Positions 22,136 through 31,838 of a stretch of DNA of 64,000 bases are shown here, one piece after another. Both the position numbers and the translations under genes were made by a program. Source of the DNA: Toxorhynchites rutilus septentrionalis. Its lineage: Eukaryota; Arthropoda; Insecta; Diptera; Culicidae. The stretch spans positions 167,797,649 to 167,861,648 of the forward strand of contig NC_073745.1 in NCBI RefSeq assembly GCF_029784135.1, in the 5' to 3' direction. Each line of letters starts with the position of its first letter. The first letter of the stretch is position 1. Below the pieces are notes generated by a model, which saw nothing but the letters and a program-made list of their open reading frames with translations, did not search any database and was not told the DNA's origin.

Positions 22136-22310
22136 TATTGGAATATGAGAGTGAGCCAAAGAATGAACTACTTCGTGTGACGGTTGTAATCAGAAAGAAA
22201 GAATTTATTCATTGTATTCTACAAGAGGTATGTCAAGGTGACTGTGTATTCTACATAGGGGTGAGTCAAAGTGACATTACATACTGCTCGATATGTCGCA
22301 TGTTCCTTCA
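22136..22310 (-). repeat. 5' LTR of copia element 1
   Basis: 175 bp, nearly the same as the 3' LTR, with a few differences and a one-base indel (CTACATAGGGG against CTACAAGGGG). The similarity suggests a moderately recent insertion compared with its host element. Confidence 0.9.
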
Positions 22311-22461
22311 GTTATATTGCAATATATTGATATCGCGGGACATTTACGTTTCTTTTGCCAAATGCGGGACGTTTCGCGGGACGGAATCTTACGCGGGACA
22401 TTTTGTTGAAATGCGGGACTGTCCCGCGTAACGCGGGACGTCTGGTCAGTTTACGTTAGTC

Positions 22462-23140
22462 GGTAGTCTTTCAACCTCCTCCTTCTGCTGAATGCTCCCG
22501 GGTCCATTGGAATGCGCGATCCTTTAGCATCCTCCAATCCGTATCTTGCAGTCATCCGGTCGATGTAAGACTTCTTGTTTAATCCAAAACCTCTCTGGGA
22601 TCTGACAACTTGAATCCCCAGAAATTGCTCTACATCTCCTAAGGCTGTTAACTGAAACTTTGTGGTCAACGAATCCAAAATTTCTTTGTACTCCACCTGG
22701 GTTGATGTACTAATCAGCATGCCGTCCACGTACACCAATATGAATGAATTCAGCTTATTGCGACAACGGAAATAAAGCCAAGGGTCAGCTTCCGATGACT
22801 TGAAGCCCATCTGTTGAAGTATCTTGTCCAGCTTGCGATTCCACATACGTGCCGACTGCTTTAGCCCATACAAGCTTTGGCGAAGCAAACAAACCTCATC
22901 ACCTGTCTTATCAACACCTGGTGGTACTTTCATGAAGACGGTCTCCTCCAAATCACCGTTCAGATAAGCTGTTTTGATGTCCACATGCTTTACATGCATA
23001 TTTCGACGACTTGCAATGGTCAACAATGTGCGTAGTGTAAACTGCTTCGCAACCGGCGCGAAAATTTCGTCGTAATCCAGTCCGAATCGCAACCAGCCGC
23101 GCTTTGTACCTGGTAACACGTCCTAGTTTATCCAGCTTTT
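22462..23140 (-). pseudogene. Copia element 2: reverse transcriptase, 5'-truncated
   Basis: Minus strand: FGLDYDEIFAPVAKQFTLRT, KHVDIKTAYLNGDLEETVFM, LLRQSLYGLKQSARMWNRKL, then FILVYVDGMLIS. The catalytic motif is YVDG instead of YVDD, so the second catalytic Asp is lost. The frame is broken upstream of FGLDYDE. The 5' side stops at 23140 against an unrelated repeat; gag, protease and integrase are absent. The 3' side ends at the hAT-like insertion and continues at 13785. Confidence 0.85.
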
Positions 23141-23440
23141 TCTTATACTAGCTGACCCTGCAAACTTCGTCCCGCCCAAAATTTGTTCTTTGTTATCAAT
23201 ACCTTCAAACAATCACGTTTTTTTACTATGAGCAAGTTCATGGGCCCAATCGCAGAATTGTTCATTGACTGATCTTCTATTCGACCCCGTTGAATTCACC
23301 TTTTACTATAAAATTCCTAGTATTTCTAACAAAATTCATCATTATAATATCAGATTATTTTCATAATTCTCGTTCAAGATTTTTCAATCACTTGCAAATA
23401 ATATGTTTCTCCGTTACATGGAATAAATGTTTTTTACAGA
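23141..23440. repeat. Diverged interspersed repeat (CTAGCTGACCC type)
   Basis: It starts ATACTAGCTGACCCTGCAAA, a start shared by many interspersed repeats in insect genomes. Part of it resembles 8280-8480. Non-coding; class not assigned. Confidence 0.35.
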
Positions 23441-23779
23441 AAATATGATAGAATAAAGACAACCCTAAATCGGACAATTCCTTCCTCGAGTTCTGCTCTT
23501 ATCAACACATCCGACGATCCTTTTTTGGTATAGATAGAAGAAGATATAGGAGTGCGTTTCATCACATTAAAATCCATTTCCAGTTTCGAACAAAGATCAA
23601 TTTCGCTAGCGCAAACATCAAATGGACTAAAAGCACTTGGCAATATGTATTTGTAGAACATATGGGAATTTAATTTTCCGAATTTTCCCTTTTTCCTCCA
23701 GAGTTTTCCGAAAATTTTCAATTGTCATGTTTGGTTGGAATATTTTTGGTTGAAATATGTGTAATATTTTTATGGGACC
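23441..23779. other. Nothing recognised
   Basis: AT-rich sequence. A 95-codon minus-strand open frame (23434-23721) has no recognisable motif and is probably incidental. Confidence 0.3.
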
Positions 23780-24359
23780 CATTTTCCATTCCAGAGGAAG
23801 GAGGGGTGTCATACCATTATAGAAACATTTCTCATACACAAAAAACTCGAGCTATGCAGAAGTTTGTGTTTCGTTTGTCTGGCAGCTCCCTTAGAGAATA
23901 CAAATTACCATAGAAATACTTATTACATCCTAAAACCTCCACATGCCAAATTTGGTTTTGTTTGCTTGATTAATTCTCGAGTAATTCAGAAATTTGTGTT
24001 TCATTTGTATGGCAGCTCCTCTTAGAGAAGAGGAGAGAGTATCTAACCGTAAAAACATTTATTGCACCCTAAAACCTCCACGTGCCAAATTTGGTTTCAT
24101 TTGCTTAATTAATTCTCGAGTAATGCAGAAATTTGTGTTTCATTTTAATGGCAGCCCCCCCTTAGAGAGGGGGGTGGAGAGTCTAACTACCATAGAACCA
24201 TTTATTGCACCCTAAAACCTCCACACGCCAAACTTGGTTTCATTTGCTTGATTAATTCTCGAGTAATGCAGAAATTTGTGTTTCATTTGTACGGCAATCC
24301 CACCTAAGAGAGGGAGAGGAGTATCTAACTACCATAGAATAATTTAACCCTAAAACCTC
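23780..24359. repeat. About 140-bp direct repeats, four copies
   Basis: Units share CTCGAGTAATGCAGAAATTT, GTGTTTCATTTGTATGGCAG and CACCCTAAAACCTCCACA blocks. The fourth unit is interrupted by the solo LTR and resumes at about 24812-24890. Non-coding tandem repeat with diverged units. Confidence 0.7.
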
Positions 24360-24811
24360 TGTTCAGTCCCTGAAGAGAAGAGAGGAATATTGCGTCGCAA
24401 ATTCATCCCCTCCACCCTTTGTGATTTCCTGTCAGCGAGCATAGCGGCCCAGCAGCGAGAAGCATGGCCGTATTTTTCCATCCGTTCAAGAGTGTGCAAG
24501 AAATAGAGCCAAGAGAGAAGCAAAGCCGCAGCAGATGCAAGAGACTTATACAAACCAAACGTGTTGAAACGTGTTTTTCCTTCATAATATGTAAGTGATC
24601 GATTTAGAATCCCGTCGCAACGTGAAATAAAGAACATCGGATGTTTTTATGCTGTAAACCTGTCGCATAGTGTTATTCTTTGTGCTCAAGCTGATTCTCA
24701 AGAGTGTTTCCGCTGAGAACTTTGCAAGTTATAGCGTCCAAGGCTCGTTTCTCCCAGTGAAACGGTGCACCATCCAACCAGAGCCTCCGCTCTCGAACTA
24801 TCGAAATAACA
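24360..24811 (+). mobile_element. Solo LTR (452 bp), TSD CCTC
   Basis: TGTTCAGTCC...ATAACA with CCTC on both sides (24356-24359, 24812-24815; possibly ACCTC if the LTR ends one base earlier). It contains AATAAA at about 24629. The ends TGTT...AACA fit BEL/Pao or gypsy LTRs. It sits within a tandem repeat unit, which proves it is an insertion. Confidence 0.65.
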
Positions 24812-24890
24812 CCTCCAAATGCAAATTTTGGTTCCATTTGCTTGATTGATTCCCGAGTAATGCAGAAATTTGAGTTTCATTAGTATGGCA

Positions 24891-25963
24891 ATTGGGATGT
24901 TGCTGTCTCCAATGCTCTGTACGTGTGCCCGACACGGGATACTTCCTATTGGGATGCAGCTGACCATTAATCAGCAACGCCCCCGTAGTATGTACCCCAT
25001 ATCTAGCGTGGTGCGTCTTCTCGACTCGAGGAATCCAGGATAGAATGATCACTAGCCGGCGCAATCATCAGTTCGTGTAGAGTTGTCATGAGCGGTACAA
25101 CCTTTGGCTCTTGTTGAATGATCAGTGGGCTGCACAACCTTTGGCCCGTGTGTCTGTAAAGAGTATGTGTATGTATTGCCGCGACTAAGTAAAAGTTTAT
25201 CGATCGGATAGGAGGGATATGAAACGGGGACACAACGAAGGAAACATTATTAAACGTTGACATCGGCGTTTCTGAGGAACAGGTATAGATGAAGCAGAAG
25301 ATCAGGATCACGGCTACCTAAGATATCCCGGACGGGCATATCCGATTGTCTGCCTTTTGCTATCAGTACTCTAGAGAGCTGAGAACGAGCAGCATGGAAC
25401 CGGATACACGACCAGACAATATGCTCGATGTCGTGGTAGCCATCGCCACAATCACAAAGATTGTTTGCTGCGAGCCCAATGCGATAGAGATGCGCGTTTA
25501 GGTTGTAGTGATTGGACATAAGCCGAGATATCACGCGAATGAAATCACGACCTACATTCAATCCCTGGAACCATGCCCTCGTCGAGACCTTAGGGATAAT
25601 CGTGTGTAACCAACGACCGAACTCATCTCCACTCCACATGCGCTGCCAACTTACGAGCGTGTACTGACGAGGAATGTGGAAAAATTCATTATAAGCAATT
25701 TGCCTTTCAAAAAGAGTGCCTTCTAAAGCGCCCACCTTAGCTAGCGAGTCCGCTTTCTCATTCCCCGGAATCGAGCAATGAGAGGGAACCCATGCTAAGG
25801 TAATCTTGAATAATTTTTCGACCAAAACACTCAATAGTTGTCTTATTCTTGTTAGGAAATAAGATGAGCGTTTATCAACCTTCATTGAGCGGATTGCCTC
25901 TAATGAGCTGAGACTGTCTGAAAAAATAAAATAGTGGTCGATGGGCAATGTTTCAATGATCCC
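24891..25963 (-). pseudogene. I-clade element, truncated 3' part with RNase H
   Basis: About 230 codons of ORF2 C terminus are open: DHYFIFSDSLSSLEAIRSM, LAWVPSHCSIPGNEKADSLA (RNase H core with the catalytic Asp/His region), then the Cys-rich CDCGDGYHDIEHIVWSC tail, followed by the 3' UTR. It matches the complete I element at 51.8-57.2 kb with scattered differences. Both ends are cut: the poly(A) end is missing at 24890 and the 5' side stops next to the mariner. Confidence 0.85.
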
Positions 25964-25992
25964 CAGTTGTATTCATTGCATCGAGTCATACT

Positions 25993-27065
25993 ACAGCTTG
26001 TTGGAAAGGTATTTTTGCGCGCTATAATATAGTCCTTGACAGTGTTTTGGTTGGTTAAGTCGTTCGTGAGTTATAGTGTCGCAAATATGGAGCAAAATAA
26101 AGAGAAAATCCGACATATTTCACAGTACTACTATAACAAAGGCAAAAATGCATCTCAAGCTGCCAATAAAATTTGTGCAGTTTATGGACCCGATACAGTT
26201 TCCATTTCCACCGCACAACGATGGTTTCAACGTTTTCGTTCTGGTGTAGAGGTCGTCGAAGATGCGCCATGCTCCGGAAGGCCTGTCGTCGAAAATTGCG
26301 ACAAAATCGCTGAATTAGCCGAGAAAGGCCGGCATAGTAGCAGCCGTAGCATCGGCCAAGAGCTGGGGATAAGTCATCAAATCGTTATTAACCATTTGAA
26401 GAAGCTTGGATTCACAAAGAAGCTCGATGTATGGGTGCCACACACGTTGACGCAAAGAAACATCTTTGACCGTAACGACGCATGTGAATCGCTGCTGAAT
26501 CGCAACAAAATCGACCCGTTTCTGAAGCGGATGGTGACTGACGATGAAAAGTGGGTAACTTACGACAACGTGAAGCGCAAACGGTCGTGGTCGAAGCCCG
26601 CTGAAGCGGCTCAGACGGTGGCCAAGCCCTCATTAACGGCCAGGAAGGTTCTGCTGTGTGTTTGGTGGGATTGTCAAGGAATAATCTATTATGAGCTGCT
26701 TCCCTATGGCCAAACGCTCAATTCGGACCTGTACTGCCAACAACTGGACCGCTTGAAGGTAGCACTCATGAAGAAGAGGCCATCTTTGATAAACAGAGGC
26801 CGCATTGTCTTCCATCAGGACAACGCCAGGCCACACACTTCTTTGGTGACGCGCCAGAAGCTCCGGGAGCTCGGATGGGAAGTTCTTTTGCATCCGCCGT
26901 ATAGTCCGTACCTTGCACCAAGTGACTACCACCTGTTTTTGTCCATGGCGAACGAGCTAGGTAGTCAGAAGTTAGCCACAAAAGAGGCCTGTGAATATTG
27001 GCTATCCGAGTTTTTTGCCAATAAGGAAGCGAGCTTCTATAACAGGGGTATTATGAAGTTGGCAT
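25993..27065 (+). mobile_element. Mariner element, right end lost
   Basis: The left end is placed at CTACAGCTTGTTGGAAAGGT just after a TA dinucleotide. The transposase gene follows. The expected right inverted repeat is absent: sequence after about 27065 is unrelated and T-rich. The element therefore cannot transpose in cis. Confidence 0.7.
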
Positions 27066-27118
27066 CTCGTTTGTTTGTGTTTTGTTTTTTTTATATGAAA
27101 TTCGTTCAAATTCTCTAG
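26087..27118 (+). CDS. Mariner transposase, C terminus replaced
   Basis: Cut-and-paste transposase, 343 residues from ATG MEQNKEKIRH. The N-terminal DNA-binding part has two helix-turn-helix-like segments (ASQAANKICAVYGPDTVS and IGQELGISHQIVINHLKK). The catalytic domain shows VTDDEKW, HQDNARPH and PYLAPSDYHLF. The second and third Asp are separated by 34 residues, the DD34D signature of mariner. The last codons after RGIMKLASR differ from the family pattern and come from flanking DNA, so about 20 terminal residues are lost. No internal stops. The upstream in-frame extension is ignored because the ATG at 26087 gives the usual N terminus. Confidence 0.85.
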   Translation: MEQNKEKIRHISQYYYNKGKNASQAANKICAVYGPDTVSISTAQRWFQRFRSGVEVVEDAPCSGRPVVENCDKIAELAEKGRHSSSRSIGQELGISHQIVINHLKKLGFTKKLDVWVPHTLTQRNIFDRNDACESLLNRNKIDPFLKRMVTDDEKWVTYDNVKRKRSWSKPAEAAQTVAKPSLTARKVLLCVWWDCQGIIYYELLPYGQTLNSDLYCQQLDRLKVALMKKRPSLINRGRIVFHQDNARPHTSLVTRQKLRELGWEVLLHPPYSPYLAPSDYHLFLSMANELGSQKLATKEACEYWLSEFFANKEASFYNRGIMKLASRLFVFCFFYMKFVQIL

Positions 27119-27346
27119 AAAAATCAGAATTTATCTTAAAATTCCCCGGTTTTATGTATTCTTCCCAAGACGAGAAATGCAAGGTTAGAAAATCACCATT
27201 TTATCATCTTCTGATATCAGCCAATTTGATATGATATCGATTTCATCGCAATTATCCATAGTATCAATAACCGGTATGCATTATCAAACTTAAAATTTCC
27301 GAATATTCAGTTATTCTTGGTATAATTAATGAAATTCAAAGCTGCA
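27119..27346. other. AT-rich gap, nothing recognised
   Basis: Short AT-rich stretch between the mariner truncation and the DDB1-like segment. It could be intron of the DDB1-like gene, but no splice signal can be assigned with confidence. Confidence 0.3.
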
Positions 27347-28110
27347 CATGGGACCAGGAAGCTTCTCAATCGTTTGGTGATATAACGGTACGAATGAATC
27401 TTCAGGACTCAAGTGGTCTGACTCCTTCGAGACAGAGCGCGCCAACTCAGACGACAAATGTAACTTACTCGAGCAACATGGCCCTGCTTAAGCCAGGAGC
27501 CAGCAGTGCCGAGCTTGGTCAAGAAGTTGAAATTCACAATCTACTTATCATCGATCAGAATACGTTCGAGGTGCTACATGCACATCAATTCATGCAAACG
27601 GAGTATACTATGTTACTGATTTCGGCGAAGTTGGGTAACGACTCGAATACTTATTGCATCCTCGGCACAGCACTGGTTAAATAAGCGGAATCGGAACCCA
27701 ATGTAGGAAGGATTAACATCTATCACTACGCGGATGGAGCCCTAACTCAAGTTAGCGAGAACGGAATCAAGGGCGCGTGCTATTCTCTCATTGACTTCAA
27801 CGGCCGTGTATTGGCTAGCATCAATTCAACCGTACGACTGTATGAGTGGACTGATGATAAGGATTTGCGACTTGAATGTAATCATCTCAATAACGTGTTG
27901 GCATTATATTGTAAAACCAAGGGTAAACAAGATTAATGCAATCACTTGGATTCCTCAGAGTAACGGATCTTTTTGACAGGCGACTTCATTTTGGTGAGTG
28001 ATTTGATACGATCTGTCATGCTTGAGGTCATTTTGAGGAGATCGCTTGCGACCTCTCGCGACTATCAAATTGGATGACAGCAGTAGAAATATTAGATGAC
28101 AATGGGCCTG
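27347..28110 (+). pseudogene. DDB1: DDB1 pseudogene fragment with retained intron
   Basis: DDB1 is the WD-propeller adaptor of CUL4 ubiquitin ligases. Recognisable in order: QEASQSFGDITVRM, NMALLKPGASSAELGQEVEI, HNLLIIDQNTFEVLHAHQFM, LGNDSNTYCILGTALV, then an in-frame TAA, then [37 protein letters not shown] and [12 protein letters not shown]. About 57 nt with GTAAAC...TTTTTGACAG ends splits the codon before DFILV, as an intron would. Downstream, EEIARDY and NWMTAVEILDD appear with an indel. This is a genomic, not retroposed, fragment of about 230 residues from the C-terminal half. The stop and indels make it non-functional. Confidence 0.8.
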
Positions 28111-28354
28111 ACCACGAACGTCACTTCACGGTGAAAACGAAGTGAATTATATACAACGTTATTACGGCTGCCACCGCGTGTGTGGAATCCGGAAGAGTTT
28201 ATCCGTCATGACAACTTTGATGAACTCGGTGTTATTATGAATACCACGATACTGTCATGTCAAGGAGAAAATCAAGTATATTTGTCACTTGTGTTTTAGG
28301 TGGTGGAAGCTAGTCACGCGGAATGGAGTAAGTTTAATTTCGTATTTATTTAGC
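28111..28354. other. No gene recognised
   Basis: Sequence between the DDB1 homology and the next repeat. It may be further degraded DDB1 gene (a GTTTTAG acceptor-like site lies near 28300), but no residues could be matched. Confidence 0.3.
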
Positions 28355-28608
28355 TTTTGACGTAGGACTACGTCTTTCATTTCTATACCGGGGTGTAAAA
28401 CCAAAGTTTCGAGAACGAAAGCGTTACGCTGGAGACCGAGATTTTGAGCGTTAATAGCTCTTAAACAACTGAACGAAATGGTATGATAAACACTTCATTT
28501 GAAAGATAAAATGTCTACGCGTCATATACTTGTTACTTTTTCATCCAAAAACTTGTTTCAATAGTCTTAAAATTGCTTTCAAAACAGGCTATTGAAATCA
28601 AAAATCGG

Positions 28609-28643
28609 TATATAAGCGAGCGGCGCTCGTTAACCCACTCAGT
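28609..28643 (+). promoter_or_regulatory. TATA plus TCAGT promoter of GTE-H3 copy 2
   Basis: TATATAAG (28609-28616) and TCAGT (28639-28643) with the same spacing and flanks as at 1353-1387. Confidence 0.5.
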
Positions 28644-29757
28644 TATGATTGAACAGCGATTGGAGCATGTTGTCGCTGTTGTTGTGAAGCTAATTTCGTT
28701 TATCATGAATGCGCTGATGAACGGTGTCACCAAGAGCCTGTTTGTGCACCTAAGGCCAAAAGGGAATCCATCAGGAGGAGAGTGCTGCCACGGTTCCGCT
28801 TGAAACATCGGAGCAGCCGCCACACATACACACACACACATACACGCGTGGAATTCTCGTTGCTATCATCGTTGCTGAAAAATAATCTGCCAGTTCCCCT
28901 GGGAATTGAAAAATACATTCATGCGAAATAGTTTATTTTAATGTTTTCTATCCATATAACACTGCAACCAAATACATTTGGTTTTGTTATTTTTCAATCA
29001 ATCGCAATTAACAGGAAAGCTTCTGAATATTTTTTTCCCCATCAGTGGAAATTTTCGTATCCAATATTGGATGCATAACATGAAAAACGGAAAATGTTTC
29101 ACATCGCGAAAATCAAGTCATTTTCGAGCGATTATTTGCTTTCTACTCATATAATGCTTCGACCAAATACATTTCGTTTTGGATTTTTTCAATCAAGTGC
29201 GATCAACGTAAGACCACGTCTTTCGGCAATTTATTAGAGGTGCAATGAATCTTTAGGAATTCCCGCTCTACGCGCACTAGCAAACAATGTTTACTCAACA
29301 ATTTCTCAAACTAGAAATGGGTGTTGTGAGAGAGGATTAGCGAACGCGAAAACGACAAACGGGAGAAAGATACGTTTGGAGGTTGAAGGAAATTGGCAGA
29401 AACTTCTTCATTCTATCATTCAAATAATGTGATTCATACCACATCGTTTTGCCAGAAAGAGATTATTAATGCTCAAAGGATGAATCGAGTCCTCCGAGGA
29501 AATTACCCAGCGCAAATTAGAGTCGACTATCGATTGCGGCATTCGTACACAAATAATTTTATAATGCAGTTTCACCAAAGTGATTTCTTCGGATATATTC
29601 ACTACATCATGTCATGTATTTCATATTCTTCATAAGGAAATCCATATCCATGGCACCTATCGGTAACGAATTATTATCGAAACCACGATTTTCGCTAAAT
29701 GCTCCTTTCAGTTCGGCCTGTAAAAAACTTTTCTGTACTCTAATCCATCAAATTTGG

Positions 29758-29773
29758 AGCCCTGAAAAGGGCC
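29758..29773 (-). promoter_or_regulatory. Histone 3' stem-loop, H3 copy B
   Basis: The minus strand reads GGCCCTTTTCAGGGCT, one base from the perfect histone mRNA stem-loop, in the correct place after the H3 stop region. Confidence 0.8.
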
Positions 29774-29794
29774 GTTGATTATATGCTAAGCTAA

Positions 29795-30172
29795 TATAGC
29801 ACGCTCTCCTCGGATACGATGGGCCAGCTGGATGTCCTTGGGCATGATGTGACGCGTTTTGCATGGATAGCACACAAATTGGTATCTTCGAATAAGCCTC
29901 CTGCAGCGTCATAACCGCGGAACTTTGGAAGCGCAAGTCGGTTTTGAAGTCCTGAGCAATTCCACGAACCAAATGCTGCAAAGGTAGCTTACGGATCAGC
30001 AATTCGGTCGACTTCCGATAGCGATGAATTTCACGCAAAGTTCCCGGTCGATAGCGATGTGGCTTCTCCACCTATCCTGCTACTGGTGCGCTTATCCGAG
30101 CTGACTTCGTGTGTCTTACCACCGAATGACTAACGAGCTGTCTGCGAAAGACTAACGAGCTCGAGTCCTCAC
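29795..30172 (-). pseudogene. H3: Histone H3 pseudogene, copy B
   Basis: Encodes [34 protein letters not shown] and [15 protein letters not shown]; canonical H3 tail remnants lie upstream in other frames. Start is GTG instead of ATG. A deletion removes the SEAYLVGLF segment and shifts the frame, after which the MPKDIQLA and RIRGE parts are readable only out of frame. Arranged head-to-head with copy C. Not functional. Confidence 0.85.
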
Positions 30173-30384
30173 GGTGCGAGAGTAGAGTAAGAAATGAACG
30201 AAAGCAAAGGAAGTGTCATTTTATAAACCATAAAAGTATAGAATCTAAATCCCACCCTTATTATATTCGTGAGTATACAGTAAGCTTATACAATAAAGAG
30301 GGTGGGGTTTACATTCGATTCTTTTATGTTTTATAAAATGACACTTCCCTTGCTTTCGTTCAATTCTTACTCTACTCTCGCACC

Positions 30385-30770
30385 GTGAGGACTCGTTTCA
30401 TCGGGACTAAGCAGACAGCTCGTTAATCTTTCGGTGGTAAGGCACCACGAAAGCAGCTCGGATAAGCGCATCAGCCGCAGGAAGCGTGAAGAAGCCACAT
30501 CGCTATCGACCGGGAACTTCGCATGAAATTCGTCGCTATCAGAAGTCGACCGAATTGCTGATCCGCAAGCTACCTTTGCAGCATTTGGTTCGTGGAATTG
30601 CTCAGGACTTCAAAACCGACTTGCGCTTCCAAAGTTCCGCGGTTATGACGCTGCAGGAGGCTTATTAGAAGATACCAATGTGTGTGCTATCCATGCAAAA
30701 CGCGTCACATCATGCCCAAGGACATCCAGCTGGACCATCGTATCCGAGGAGAGCGTGCTATATTAGCTTA
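30385..30770 (+). pseudogene. H3: Histone H3 pseudogene, copy C
   Basis: Mirror partner of copy B: same GTG start, the same deletion between LQEA and FEDT, and the same altered N terminus. A premature TAG follows at [24 protein letters not shown] and [13 protein letters not shown] are intact. The shared defects show B and C descend from one already broken gene. Confidence 0.85.
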
Positions 30771-30783
30771 GCATATAATCAAC

Positions 30784-30799
30784 GGCCCTTTTCAGGGCT
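30784..30799 (+). promoter_or_regulatory. Histone 3' stem-loop, H3 copy C
   Basis: GGCCCTTTTCAGGGCT followed by CCAAAT, in the position and form of the replication-dependent histone 3' processing hairpin. Confidence 0.8.
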
Positions 30800-31472
30800 C
30801 CAAATTTGATGGATTAGAGTTCAGAAAAGTTTTTTACAGGCCGAACTGAAAGGAGCATTTAGCGAAAATCGTGGTGTCGATGATAATTCGATACCGATAG
30901 GTGCCATGGATATGGATTTCATAATGAAAAATATGAAATATATGACATGATGTAGTGAATATATCCCCATATCGAAGAAATCACTTTGATGAAACTGTTT
31001 ATCGTTTGTCGTTTTTAATTATTGGGAAAGGGCATTATTTCTGCTGACTAAATTCCAAGAAAAAATCCATTCCTTCTTTAAGCGTGATTCATTCTGCTTC
31101 GGATCAACGGAACAGTATGATAATCATTTCATACAAAAGATAAAATGTCCAAGAGTTATATGATTGCTATTTATTGAGTCGAAAAATTGTTTCAATAGCT
31201 TAATGATAGCTTCGAAAACAGGTTATTGAAATCATTCGTATCCGTATGTAGCGCGCCCACTTGGAAACCCATTAATCTTATTGGAATGTGAGATGGGGAA
31301 GCTCATACTTACGTCTATGCATTATGCTGTACACTACAGACTTTTTTCTCCGTACTGATTAAGAAGCCGACCGAACTATCGGTCGACAAGTCAGTCTGCA
31401 GTCGGCGGGGGCTCTTAATTTCGTTTTTGCAGGTCGAACCGAAAAAAATTCAGTCGAGTTAACTCTTTTTTA

Positions 31473-31697
31473 CAGTAATGCTTTTGAATCCGGACACTTT
31501 GCATTACATTCAATATCATACCACAGCCATAACATTTTTTTCATGTTGAATTTATGCGATTAATAGTTGCTAATATAGTTACTGATAGTTTCTTGATAGT
31601 TACTTATCAATCGCATTAATTCAACATGCAGAAAATGTTGTGGCTGCGGTATGGTATTAAATGTAACGTAAAGTGTCCGGATTCAAATACATTACTG
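31473..31697. mobile_element. Hairpin MITE, TA target, about 100-bp inverted arms
   Basis: TA, then CAGTAATG...CATTACTG, then TA. Arms of about 100 bp pair along their length (for example GAATCCGGACACTTTGCATT with its inverted copy) around a loop of some 30 bp. TA duplication and CAGT ends suggest a Tc1/mariner or pogo-related foldback MITE. A deleted trace of the arm is at about 59046-59068. Confidence 0.75.
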
Positions 31698-31838
31698 TAT
31701 ACTTACTTCGATGTTATTCGTTTCTCTCTCAGGGTAAGCAACGAATATAATAAGGGTGGGGTTTAGATTCTATACATTTATGGTTTATAAAATGACGCTT
31801 CCTTTGCTTTCGTTCATTTCTTACTCTACTCTCGCACC

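Larger units (their letters stand above)
15273..22310 (-). mobile_element. Copia element 1 (Ty1/copia), complete ends, TSD GTTAT
   Basis: Full element with LTRs at 15273-15446 and 22136-22310 and the 5-bp duplication GTTAT outside both (15268-15272, 22311-22315). Order on the minus strand: LTR, primer site GGTTATGGGCCCAG, gag plus protease, linker, RT, RNase H, LTR. The integrase region is missing. It contains two later insertions: an I-element 3' end in the RT region and a solo LTR with the H2A unit in RNase H. Confidence 0.9.
13794..22453. mobile_element. hAT-like element, TSD CGTTAGTC, hosting copia element 1
   Basis: Terminal inverted repeats TAAAGTGACCAGA (left) and TAAACTGACCAGA (right, reversed), with CGTTAGTC on both sides (13786-13793, 22454-22461). 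The inserted piece interrupts the RT of copia 2. Without copia 1 it would be about 1.6 kb. The right side has GCGGGAC-rich subterminal repeats (22345-22440) of the kind found in widespread hAT MITEs. It contains no hAT transposase, so it is non-autonomous. Confidence 0.75.
29573..30998. repeat. Large inverted repeat (arms about 0.7 kb) with divergent H3 copies
   Basis: Arms 29573-30235 and about 30290-30998 are inverted copies separated by some 55 bp. Each arm holds one H3 pseudogene reading outward, its 5' region in the centre and its 3' stem-loop and flank outside. The centre contains two TTTATAAA-type boxes (about 30220 and 30335), as expected for head-to-head histone promoters. Confidence 0.8.

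Noticed and set aside
26036..26086. Upstream start for the mariner transposase
   Set aside because: The open frame extends 17 codons upstream, but the ATG at 26087 gives the family-typical N terminus.
29393..29635. 80-codon frame inside GTE-H3 copy 2
   Set aside because: No motif; partly within the inverted repeat arm. Considered chance.
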